From contig JAUNEQ010000005.1 of the NCBI GenBank assembly GCA_030525445.1, forward strand, positions 1 through 35,481: a stretch of DNA of 35,481 nucleotides, read 5' to 3'. The notes under the pieces were generated by a model. The model saw only the letters and a program-made list of their open reading frames with translations, made no database searches and was not told where the DNA came from. Positions within the stretch are counted from its first letter, which is position 1. Each line of letters starts with the position of its first letter. The position numbers were made by a program, and so were the translations under genes. This document shows positions 7,926-15,201 of the stretch, in pieces. Origin of the DNA: Coriobacteriia bacterium (GTDB lineage: Bacteria; Actinomycetota; Coriobacteriia; Coriobacteriales; Eggerthellaceae).

Positions 7926-8609
7926 TTATTGGTAGTACTTCATCTCCTCGGTGAGCGTGCGGATCTCCTGCAGGATCTCATCTCCACGGTCGGTTCGTTC
8001 GGTGCTCTCGAGCTTGCCAAGCTCGGCTTCGAGCTTATCGAGCTCGAGCAGCATCTGCCCGTTGCCGGCGACGATCTCCTTCATCCCATCGAGCCGGCCT
8101 TGGAGCATGCCCCAGCGCTCGACGGTCGTCGCGTCAGCTGTTTCGAGCGCACCGGGAACGTTGAACTGCCGCTCCATGCGCTTGAATTCATCGGAATCGA
8201 ATGCCTGGATGCCATTCGCGAGCTGTGCGGTGTTATGCGAAATGGCCTTGAACGCCGAATCGGCGCCCACGGCAAACCGGTCCCAGGTGATGGTCTCGGG
8301 CTTGAATTTCGAGTCGAGCGCGGCATAGAAGCTATCGCGTTTGCGCCCGGCGCTCTCGAGTGCGTTGATGCCAGATCGTGCAAGATCTCCCACCGCATAC
8401 CGGTGGACGTACTTCTTCAGCACTGCGATGACATGCTCATCCGAAATGATGCCCTCCGTGTCGATATGCTCGTATTGGGGTGGTTTGCCCAAGCTCTTCG
8501 CTTTGTTCGCGGCTTTCATGACCGCCCACACGATGAGGGCGACGATGAGGATGAACATCACCAGGGCGAACAGCAAAAGCCCACCCACTACGGTCATCAT
8601 GTCGTCCAT
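7926..8609 (-). CDS. Uncharacterised single-TM protein upstream of telA
   Basis: I do not recognise this family. The 227-residue protein starts with one strong hydrophobic segment (about residues 6-30) followed by Lys-rich sequence (KAANKAKSLGK), predicting an anchor with the bulk in the cytoplasm. The remainder is helical: a region with YVHRYAVGDLARSG, a central RMERQFNVP segment, and a C-terminal heptad-like region rich in Leu and Glu suggestive of a coiled coil. A GGAGGT site lies 5 nt before the ATG. The 45-nt gap to telA suggests co-transcription and perhaps a membrane docking role for the TelA protein; that is inference. Confidence 0.85.
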   Translation of the reverse strand: MDDMMTVVGGLLLFALVMFILIVALIVWAVMKAANKAKSLGKPPQYEHIDTEGIISDEHVIAVLKKYVHRYAVGDLARSGINALESAGRKRDSFYAALDSKFKPETITWDRFAVGADSAFKAISHNTAQLANGIQAFDSDEFKRMERQFNVPGALETADATTVERWGMLQGRLDGMKEIVAGNGQMLLELDKLEAELGKLESTERTDRGDEILQEIRTLTEEMKYYQ

Positions 8610-8820
8610 ACGCCACCTCCTGGATGTCGTCGTTCGCGCTCATTATCGCACGTGCGCGTTGGAGACGTTGCCCCAAACGAAATCTCCCGATGGATACGGC
8701 GCCATCCCGCAGCGCGGATGCCTGCCAAACAAAGGCAATGGCTGTGCGTAAACCTTTTTGCGCGACTTAAGGCGTTAATTTTTCGCCGTTCTGTTTGATT
8801 TTGGCGATTTCCGCGATTCT

Positions 8821-8975
8821 GATGTGCAGAATCTTCCGTATTGTTTGATTTTTCACCGAGGGATGCACGTATTGGCGGTTTTCGAGTTGCATATCCCCAG
8901 GTAGATGCGTTGTCGAAAACACCGTACTCAGACCCCCATCCACAAAATCAAACAATACGGAAGATTCTGCACATC
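8821..8975. repeat. 32-bp perfect inverted repeat with nested stem
   Basis: Arms 8821-8852 and 8944-8975 are perfect reverse complements (outer end GATGTGCAGAATC). The 91-nt interior has a second stem, GTTTTCGA (8878-8885) with TCGAAAAC (8913-8920), so the element could fold into one long rod. Just outside, GATTCTG and CAGAATC (8815-8833) form a small competing hairpin. It could be a MITE-like element or a structured RNA. No transposase or clear target-site duplication is seen. Confidence 0.75.
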
Positions 8976-9135
8976 TAAAAGCGAAATTTCGGCGTTTTCA
9001 AACATTTCGGGATATTTTTAACACCTCTGCAAGCCGTCGACGCGTATCACCTCGCGGCAAACGCATCCTCAGACCGGACAAGCGGGCTCCAGACCCGAAT
9101 TCACCCGCAAAGTACACCCATCCGCGAATCGCGAT

Positions 9136-9176
9136 GACGAAAAAGAGGGGCGAAGGCCCTTCGGCCTTCGCCCCTC
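9136..9176 (-). terminator. Intrinsic terminator of aspS
   Basis: A 14-bp perfect stem (GAGGGGCGAAGGCC at 9145-9158 with 9163-9176) has a 4-nt loop and is followed on the minus strand by a run of five T. It begins about 24 nt after the aspS stop. This is a textbook rho-independent terminator for minus-strand transcription. Confidence 0.88.
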
Positions 9177-9199
9177 CATCTCATATATGCCATGTGCCC

Positions 9200-10972
9200 T
9201 TACAACAGGCGCATGCCCACTTCCTTCAGCTGACGCTCGGTGACGGGCGTCGGGCTTTCCTGCATCAGGTCGCTGCCGGACGTCGTCTTCGGGAACGCGA
9301 TGACGTCGCGGATGCTGTCCTTGCCAGCAAGCAGCATGATCAGGCGGTCGAGGCCCAGGGCGATGCCGCCATGCGGGGGCGCACCGTGGTCGAGCGCGGT
9401 GGTGAGGAAGCCGAACTGCTCCTCGATCTGCTCTTCGGTGAGGCCCACGCGGCGAAGGATGCGCTTCTGCTCCTCGGACTTGTGAATACGCAGCGTGCCA
9501 CCGCCCGCCTCGTAGCCGTCCATCACCAGGTCGTACGAATAGCTGCCGCACGCGAGCGGATCGGTCTCGATCTTGTCGAGGTCCTCGCGACGCACCTGCG
9601 TGAACGGATGGTGCTCGGCAACGTAGCGACCCTCTTCCTCGTCGTAGCGGAACATCGGGAAGTTCACGACCCACAGCAGGGCGTGGCCCTCGCGCGGGAT
9701 GTTCAGCGCGTCGGCCATGTGCAGGCGCAGCGCGGACAACGAAGCGTTCGCAACATCGGCCGTGTCGGCCACGAACAGCACGAGGTCGCCCGGCTGGGCG
9801 TCCACCGCCTGCTTGATTGCGGCGAAGGTCTCGTCGTCGAAGAACTTCTTGATGGGGCTCTTCTCGGTGCCATCGCTCTTGAACGCCATCCAAGCCAGGC
9901 CCTTCGCGCCGTTGGCGGCAGCCACGTTCGCGAGCTTGTCGATCTCGCCGCGGCTCCAGTCGCCGGCACCCTTCGCGTTGATGGCCTTCACGACGTTGCC
10001 GTTCTCGGCCGCGCTGGCGAACACCTTGAAGCCGCAGCCCTTCACGAGCTCGGTGAGGTTCACGAGCTCCATGCCGAAGCGCACGTCCGGACGGTCGCAG
10101 CCAAAACGCTCCATGGCCTCGGAGTACTGCATGCGCTGCAGCGGGAAGGGATGCTCGACACCGATCTCGTCGAAAACCTCCTTCAGAACATCCTCCATCA
10201 TCGTGAGGATGTCATCCTCCTCGATGAAGGACATCTCGATGTCCACCTGCGTGAACTCGGGCTGACGGTCGGCGCGCAGGTCCTCGTCGCGGAAGCACTT
10301 GGCGATCTGGTAATAGCGCTCCACGCCGGAAATCATGAGCATCTGCTTCATCAGCTGCGGGCTCTGGGGCAGCGCGTAGAACTTGCCGGGGGTGATGCGG
10401 CTGGGCACCACGAAGTCGCGCGCACCTTCGGGGGTCGACTTGCCCAGGATGGGAGTCTCCACCTCCATGAAGTCACGCTCGTTGAGCGCCTTGCGGATGG
10501 CCTGGGCCACGGTGTGGCGCAGCTTCAAGTTGGCGAGCATCTCGGGGCGGCGCAGGTCCAGGTAGCGCCACTTCATACGCAGGTCCTCGGCGGTCTCGAT
10601 GCCATCCTCGATGGCGAACGGCGGCGTGACGCTCGTGTTCAGGACCTCAACGTCATGCACCATGACCTCGATTTCGCCCGTGGGCATATCGGGGTTCGCG
10701 CTTTCGCGCTCGCGGACGGTGCCGGCCACTTTGACGACCCACTCGCCGCGCATACGCTCGGCGTCGGCGAACACGCGGGCATCCACCACGTCGGGGTCGA
10801 ACACGCACTGGGTCTTGCCCTTGCGGTCGCGCAGATCCACAAACACCAAACCACCCAGGTCGCGCTGGCGCGCCACCCAGCCGGTAAGGACGACGTTTTC
10901 GCCCACGTTTTCCTTACGCAGCTCGCCGCAGGTGCGGGTATGCAGGCAATACTTGTTGCTAAAGTCGGTCAT
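9200..10972 (-). CDS. aspS: Aspartyl-tRNA synthetase
   Basis: This class II aminoacyl-tRNA synthetase charges tRNA-Asp. At 590 residues it is the bacterial-length enzyme: an N-terminal OB-fold anticodon-binding domain (VLTGWVARQRDLGGLVFVD), the catalytic core with motif 2 (FRDEDLRADRQPEFTQ), a GAD-type insertion domain, and C-terminal motif 3 (GGIALGLDRL, then DVIAFPK). A purine-rich AAGGGAAGAGGG site lies 5 nt before the ATG. It is a separate unit from leuB-hisS: 511 nt of non-coding DNA lies upstream and a strong terminator downstream. Whether it also charges tRNA-Asn cannot be judged without knowing if asnS or gatCAB exist in the genome. Confidence 0.98.
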   Translation of the reverse strand: MTDFSNKYCLHTRTCGELRKENVGENVVLTGWVARQRDLGGLVFVDLRDRKGKTQCVFDPDVVDARVFADAERMRGEWVVKVAGTVRERESANPDMPTGEIEVMVHDVEVLNTSVTPPFAIEDGIETAEDLRMKWRYLDLRRPEMLANLKLRHTVAQAIRKALNERDFMEVETPILGKSTPEGARDFVVPSRITPGKFYALPQSPQLMKQMLMISGVERYYQIAKCFRDEDLRADRQPEFTQVDIEMSFIEEDDILTMMEDVLKEVFDEIGVEHPFPLQRMQYSEAMERFGCDRPDVRFGMELVNLTELVKGCGFKVFASAAENGNVVKAINAKGAGDWSRGEIDKLANVAAANGAKGLAWMAFKSDGTEKSPIKKFFDDETFAAIKQAVDAQPGDLVLFVADTADVANASLSALRLHMADALNIPREGHALLWVVNFPMFRYDEEEGRYVAEHHPFTQVRREDLDKIETDPLACGSYSYDLVMDGYEAGGGTLRIHKSEEQKRILRRVGLTEEQIEEQFGFLTTALDHGAPPHGGIALGLDRLIMLLAGKDSIRDVIAFPKTTSGSDLMQESPTPVTERQLKEVGMRLL

Positions 10973-11483
10973 GAAGACCCTCTTCCCTTGTTTGAAACGA
11001 ACTGCCCTATGATATACCGCCCCTGGCCAATTGGAAGGGAAAACACCGTATCGTCAAGGCAAAACGGCAGAAGAAATACCGGGAGCATAAGATGCAGGAA
11101 TCCTCGTCCGGCCTGCATGGACCAAAGGAACCGCCCCCTTGGCTTACGGTATTCAGATGGTCGCTGCGTGCGCACTTTTTGACGCCCAATGTACGCCGGA
11201 GGCGACAAGTGTACTGAATGCTCGCTGATTTCGCTTCGTTTTCCGCATATTTTGAACGCGACCTGGGATTATGCTTTTGCGCGAGCGTACATTCAGATAC
11301 AAACCCGGTTTTGGTGTACACGCAGGCGCAAACTTGCGTACATTCAGGCGCAATCCTCGATGGTCACCGGTGCCGGGTGCCTCCGATCATCCGCGGCGAT
11401 AAATGAAGTTGGCCAAAGGGGCTGTTCCCTTTGACCAACCAAACACCCCAGGCTCGTCCCAGGGCTCCCATTCAACGTGTGCG
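10973..11483. other. 511-nt intergenic region upstream of aspS
   Basis: No gene is supported here; short open frames on both strands lack ribosome-binding sites and coding character. The region contains three similar GTACA-centred words at 11287, 11316 and 11338, two of them continuing into CAGGCGCAA. The exact 12-mer GCGTACATTCAG occurs at 11285 and 11336. A hairpin at 11409-11440 follows hisS. The aspS leader shows no convincing T-box core. Confidence 0.55.
11409..11440 (-). terminator. Hairpin downstream of hisS
   Basis: GTTGGCCAAAGGG pairs with CCCTTTGACCAAC across a 6-nt loop with one mismatch. It starts about 44 nt beyond the hisS stop on the minus strand. The flanking TTCATTT is only weakly T-rich, so this is a probable rather than certain terminator of the leuB-hisS unit. 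Confidence 0.5.
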
Positions 11484-12833
11484 TTATTCGGTAACGCCGG
11501 CTTCGCGTGCGGCAGCGCTGTCCGAGAAGCACTGGTAAATCGCTTCAGCCTGATCGATGGGCACTTCCACCTCGTTGTGGCTTGCCATGTTGCGCACCTT
11601 GGCGACGCCGCGGGCCACCTCGTCCGGCCCCAGAACCACCACGTAATCGGCCCGCAGCTTGTCCGCCTGCTTGAACTGGCCCTTCAGGCTGCGATGCTGG
11701 TGGTCGATATCGCCCTTGTAACCGATGTCGCGCAGCTTCTGCAGCATGCGGAACGCCAGAGGACGCACGGAATCGTCCACGCAGGCGATGTAGAAGTCGA
11801 GCTTCTGAGCGGGCTCGAAGGCGAACCCATGCGCCTGAAGCGCGAGCACGCAACGCTCGTAGCCCAGCGCGAAACCAAAGCCCGGCGTGTTGGCGCCGCC
11901 GATCTCGGCCATCAGCTTGTCGTAGCGGCCACCGCCGCCAATGGCGTTCTGGCTGCCCATGCCCTCGATCACCTGCACCTCGAACACCGTGCGGGTGTAG
12001 TAATCGAGGCCGCGAACCAGGGTGTAATCCTCCACGTAGCTCAGGCCGGTATCATCCAGGAGCGCCTTCACGGCATCGTAGTGATCGTGGCAGTCGTCAC
12101 ACAGGTTGTCCACGATGCGCGGCGCACCGGCCATCACGGCACGGCAGTCTTCCTTCTTGCAGTCGAACGCGCGCAACGGGTTCGTGTCGGCGCGGCGCTG
12201 GCATTCCTCGCACAGCCCGTCGGCGTGCTCCAGGATGTAGGTGCGCACGGCCTCGCGATATGCGGGACGGCAGTTCTCGCAACCCATGGAATTCACGAGC
12301 AGGCGCATCGCACCCGTCGGGATGCCAATAGCCTCGTAGAAGCGCATGAGCATGATAATGCCCTCGGCATCGATCGTGGGGTCGTCGGCGCCAAGGCACT
12401 CGATGCCCACCTGGTTAAACTGGCGCTGGCGTCCCTTCTGCGGGCGCTCTGCTCGGAACATCGGGCCCGCATAGGCGAGCTTCACCGGGGCGCCACCTTG
12501 CGTCACGAGCGCATGCTGCGCGACGGCACGCACGACGCCCGCCGTGCCTTCGGGGCGCAAGCTCAGCTGGCTCTTGCCCTTGATGTGGCCGCCGCCCATG
12601 AGCGTCTTCAGGTTCTCGCCGGAAATCGCGGTGAACATCTCCTTGGAGACGACGTCGGTCGCCTCACCGATGCCGCGCACGAACAGGCTCGTCTGCTCGA
12701 AAATGGGCGTCTCGATGGGCACATATCCGTAACGACCGAACACCTCATAGGCGGTATCGCGGAATTTCTGCCAGAACTTCGCCTCGTCGGGAAGCAGGTC
12801 GAAGGTTCCCTCTGCGCTTTGGATGCTTGCCAT
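11484..12833 (-). CDS. hisS: Histidyl-tRNA synthetase (with cysteine-rich insertion)
   Basis: This 449-residue class II synthetase charges tRNA-His. Motif 2 lies near MFRAERPQKGRQRQFNQ (residues 125-141), and the histidine-specific RGLDYYTRT is at 274-282. A C-terminal anticodon-binding domain ends the protein. Between the core motifs is an insertion with four cysteine pairs (C185/C188, C208/C211, C225/C230, C245/C248), suggesting one or two zinc sites. Similar Cys-rich insertions are known in a subset of bacterial HisRS. The ATG overlaps the leuB stop by one base (TAATG), so translation is probably coupled to leuB. That is an unusual pairing, since hisS more often neighbours aspS. Confidence 0.97.
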   Translation of the reverse strand: MASIQSAEGTFDLLPDEAKFWQKFRDTAYEVFGRYGYVPIETPIFEQTSLFVRGIGEATDVVSKEMFTAISGENLKTLMGGGHIKGKSQLSLRPEGTAGVVRAVAQHALVTQGGAPVKLAYAGPMFRAERPQKGRQRQFNQVGIECLGADDPTIDAEGIIMLMRFYEAIGIPTGAMRLLVNSMGCENCRPAYREAVRTYILEHADGLCEECQRRADTNPLRAFDCKKEDCRAVMAGAPRIVDNLCDDCHDHYDAVKALLDDTGLSYVEDYTLVRGLDYYTRTVFEVQVIEGMGSQNAIGGGGRYDKLMAEIGGANTPGFGFALGYERCVLALQAHGFAFEPAQKLDFYIACVDDSVRPLAFRMLQKLRDIGYKGDIDHQHRSLKGQFKQADKLRADYVVVLGPDEVARGVAKVRNMASHNEVEVPIDQAEAIYQCFSDSAAAREAGVTE

Positions 12834-13936
12834 TATAAGTACTCCGTAATCTTGTCGCCCATGGCCGCCGTGCCCAGGATCATATCTGCGGGCGTCGCCG
12901 CATCCGCTAGGTCGGCGGTACGATATCCCTCATCCAGCACACGCGCCACCGCCTGCGCGATGGCATCGGCCGCTTCTTGCATCTTGCAACTATAGCGCAG
13001 CATCATCTCGACGGAGAGAATCTGCGCAATTGGGTTCGCAATTCCACGGCCAGCGATGTCCGGCGCGCTGCCATGCACCGGTTCGTAGAGCGCCGTGCCC
13101 GCGCCCATGCTCGCGCTGGCCAGCATCCCCAACGACCCGCAGAGCACCGCCGCTTCATCCGACAAGATGTCGCCGAACGTGTTCTCGGACACGATGACGT
13201 CGAACTGGAGCGGGTCGAGCATGAGTTGCATGGCGGCGTTGTCCACGAGCAGCTCACGGTATTCCACATCGGGGTACTCGGCCGCGATGCCACGCGTCAC
13301 CTCGCGCCACATCCGGCTCACGCCCAATGCGTTCGCCTTGTCGATGGAATGCACACGCTTACGTCGGCCGCGCGCGATCTCGAAGGCCATGCGCACAATG
13401 CGCTCGACTTCGTATTCCGAATACTCCATCGTGTCGTAGGCGTATTGGCCGGGCGTGCCGTCGGGGCCAGCGCCCGGCACGTCATATAACCGGTCGCGCT
13501 TGCCGAAATACAGGCCGCCGGTAAGTTCGCGCACGATCATCACGTCAGCGCCGCGCACGAGTTCCGGCTTGAGCGGCGAGGCATCGATGAGCGGGTCATA
13601 CGTGCTCACCGGGCGCAGGTTCGCGAACAGCCCCAGGCCCTTGCGGATTCCGAAAAGCCCCTCTTCGACGCGGGGTGCGCGCGGGTCGGCCTCCCATTTC
13701 GGACCGCCAACCGCAGCCAGCAGCACGGCGTCGGCTGCACGGGCCGCCTCGAGCGTTTCCGCCGGCAGCGCCTGGCCCGTGGCGTCAATCGCAGCGCCGC
13801 CGATGAGGGCCTCCGTGCAACCGAATGCAACGCCAAAGCGCTCGCCGATTCGTGCGAGCACTTTCTTCGCTTCCGCCATGACCTCGGGTCCGATGCCATC
13901 ACCGGGAAGCACGCAGATGTTGAACCGCTCTCCCAT
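12833..13936 (-). CDS. leuB: 3-isopropylmalate dehydrogenase
   Basis: LeuB oxidatively decarboxylates 3-isopropylmalate to 2-oxoisocaproate with NAD+ in leucine biosynthesis. The product is about 367 residues. Motifs include GDGIGPEV at the N-terminus, [24 protein letters not shown], and the metal and cofactor-binding block [13 protein letters not shown] followed by [11 protein letters not shown]. Two ATGs are possible; I chose 13936 because AAGGA lies 6 nt upstream, while the ATG at 13942 abuts the site. Its stop overlaps the hisS start. leuA, leuC and leuD are not in the window. The 14015-14128 hairpin lies upstream. Confidence 0.97.
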   Translation of the reverse strand: MGERFNICVLPGDGIGPEVMAEAKKVLARIGERFGVAFGCTEALIGGAAIDATGQALPAETLEAARAADAVLLAAVGGPKWEADPRAPRVEEGLFGIRKGLGLFANLRPVSTYDPLIDASPLKPELVRGADVMIVRELTGGLYFGKRDRLYDVPGAGPDGTPGQYAYDTMEYSEYEVERIVRMAFEIARGRRKRVHSIDKANALGVSRMWREVTRGIAAEYPDVEYRELLVDNAAMQLMLDPLQFDVIVSENTFGDILSDEAAVLCGSLGMLASASMGAGTALYEPVHGSAPDIAGRGIANPIAQILSVEMMLRYSCKMQEAADAIAQAVARVLDEGYRTADLADAATPADMILGTAAMGDKITEYL

Positions 13937-14014
13937 GAGCATTCCTTTTCATGATTGTGGGTTTGCCGTCACCCATGGTACGCGAAAACAGACTGAAACG
14001 CCCCGGATGAAACA

Positions 14015-14128
14015 GGGTGGGACAAACCGGCCCGTAGCATATGGGACAAACGTGGGGGCGCGCACGGTTTCAAGACCGTCCGCGCCCCCACGTTTGTCCC
14101 ATATGCTACGGGCCGGTTTGTCCCACCC
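14015..14128. terminator. 54-bp near-perfect palindrome
   Basis: Arms 14015-14068 and 14075-14128 are reverse complements over 54 nt with one mismatch and a 6-nt loop (TTCAAG). The word TGGGACAAAC occurs twice in each arm. It sits between the two-TM protein gene and leuB, where transcription runs leftward, so it should terminate the upstream unit. On the minus strand it is followed by CTGTTTCATC rather than a T-run. The stem is far longer than an ordinary terminator. Confidence 0.75.
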
Positions 14129-14175
14129 GGGGCGAAAATCCTCCGGAGCCCGGGCGTCCCAACTTCGTGAAACGT

Positions 14176-15165
14176 TTAGAAGTAGTATCCGCCGTATCCC
14201 GGGTAGTTCGAAATCGCCACGGCGATCATGCCGGCGAATACGATGCACATGATGATGGCGAGCACGAATGAAATCACGAAGCCGATGACCGACCACATGA
14301 TGGAGTCCTTCTTCACCTGCGGGTGCTTATCGACGTTCACGAGCCACGCGATGAGCATGCCGGGGATGCCCAGCAAGAAGCCCACCACGAGCCAGCCGAA
14401 CTTCATGCCGCCCGAAAGCTGCGTGAGCGGGATGCCCGCCTCGTAGCTGTTCACCTGCGGGTCGGGCGCATACGTCTGGTGCTGCACTGCCTGCCCATAG
14501 GCATTGGGGCGGTAATCGGGGTTCGCGTACGTGGCCTGCTGGTAGCCCGTCGACTGCTGACGCCACGGCTCCACCGGCGGCTGCGACACTGCAGGCTGCG
14601 CTGCCTGGGCGGCCACGCCTGCGACGGCAGCACCCGCGGCTGCGGCGCTCGCAGCCGCCGCATACGGGCCGTCAGCTGCCTGAGCAGCCTCTTCCGGCAC
14701 AACCGGATCCTGCGGCATCTGCTCGGCAACCGGGTCCGCCATCGGGTCGACGACCGGCTCGGCCGTGGGAACTTCCGTCAGCGGGACATCAAACCCCGCC
14801 GTCGTCACGACCGGCTCCGGCATGGGCGTCGTCATCTCGGGTTCCGGATACGGGTTCGGCATCGGCGTCGTATGCTGCGGCGGCGCGGGGATCGCCTCGG
14901 TTGCCGGGTCGATCTCCACCGTCGGGTCGGCGGCAGACACCGCTTCCTCGGCAATGGGCTTGGTCGGCGTTGGGTCAGCGGAATCCTGCTCCGCCGGCAT
15001 CTCAATCTGCACGGTGGGCGCCTCGACGCCCTCGACCGCCTCCGTCGCCCGCTCGACAACCTCGTCGAGCATCTGGGTCGCTTGAGCTTGGGCCGCATCC
15101 AGCATCTGGGTCGCCTCGTTTTCGGCCTCGTCCATCGCCGGTGTCGTGTTCAGTTCTTCAGCCAT
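14176..15165 (-). CDS. Two-TM protein with long acidic, Pro/Ala-rich N-terminal tail
   Basis: I do not recognise a named family. The 329-residue product has about 250 residues of low-complexity, acidic Ala/Pro/Glu-rich sequence with two copies of ATQMLD near residues 18-34. TM segments follow at about 256-276 and 289-317, joined by a short Lys-rich loop, and the C-terminus is Tyr/Gly-rich. Residues 212-220 read TYANPDYRP, almost identical to TYANPSYRP in the HtrA tail. The start at 15165 follows AGAGGAAG by 4 nt; an ATG 15 nt upstream would overlap this site. It is the last gene after the redox cluster, 36 nt downstream of the COG2509-type gene. Confidence 0.85.
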   Translation of the reverse strand: MAEELNTTPAMDEAENEATQMLDAAQAQATQMLDEVVERATEAVEGVEAPTVQIEMPAEQDSADPTPTKPIAEEAVSAADPTVEIDPATEAIPAPPQHTTPMPNPYPEPEMTTPMPEPVVTTAGFDVPLTEVPTAEPVVDPMADPVAEQMPQDPVVPEEAAQAADGPYAAAASAAAAGAAVAGVAAQAAQPAVSQPPVEPWRQQSTGYQQATYANPDYRPNAYGQAVQHQTYAPDPQVNSYEAGIPLTQLSGGMKFGWLVVGFLLGIPGMLIAWLVNVDKHPQVKKDSIMWSVIGFVISFVLAIIMCIVFAGMIAVAISNYPGYGGYYF

Positions 15166-15201
15166 CGGACTTCCTCTCATCCGCCGTTCGTGTTGTTGCG
15201 G

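Larger units (their letters stand above)
8610..9199. other. 590-nt intergenic region
   Basis: No convincing gene is visible. On the minus strand near 8642-8650 a GATAAT preceded by TGC resembles an extended -10 for the 8609/telA unit. The AT-rich middle (8761-9020) contains the 32-bp inverted repeat listed separately. The words TGTTTGATTTT occur near 8792 and 8842. The right end carries the aspS terminator. A 62-codon open frame on the minus strand (8767-8955) overlaps the repeat and lacks coding character. Confidence 0.6.

Noticed and set aside
6609-8798. 729-codon plus-strand open frame
   Set aside because: Antisense to two genes with good starts and family matches (TelA and the membrane protein); it crosses the hairpins and has no coding signature.
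8767-8955. 62-codon minus-strand open frame
   Set aside because: Overlaps the inverted repeat, has no ribosome-binding site, and is AT-rich unlike the genes.
11080-11160. Possible T-box leader for aspS
   Set aside because: A GGGGGCGGTTCC word on the minus strand resembles part of the T-box core, but the GGTGGNACCGCG consensus and a following terminator are missing.
11007-11353. Short minus-strand open frames upstream of aspS
   Set aside because: No ribosome-binding site or family resemblance; the Cys/Arg-rich translations look non-coding.
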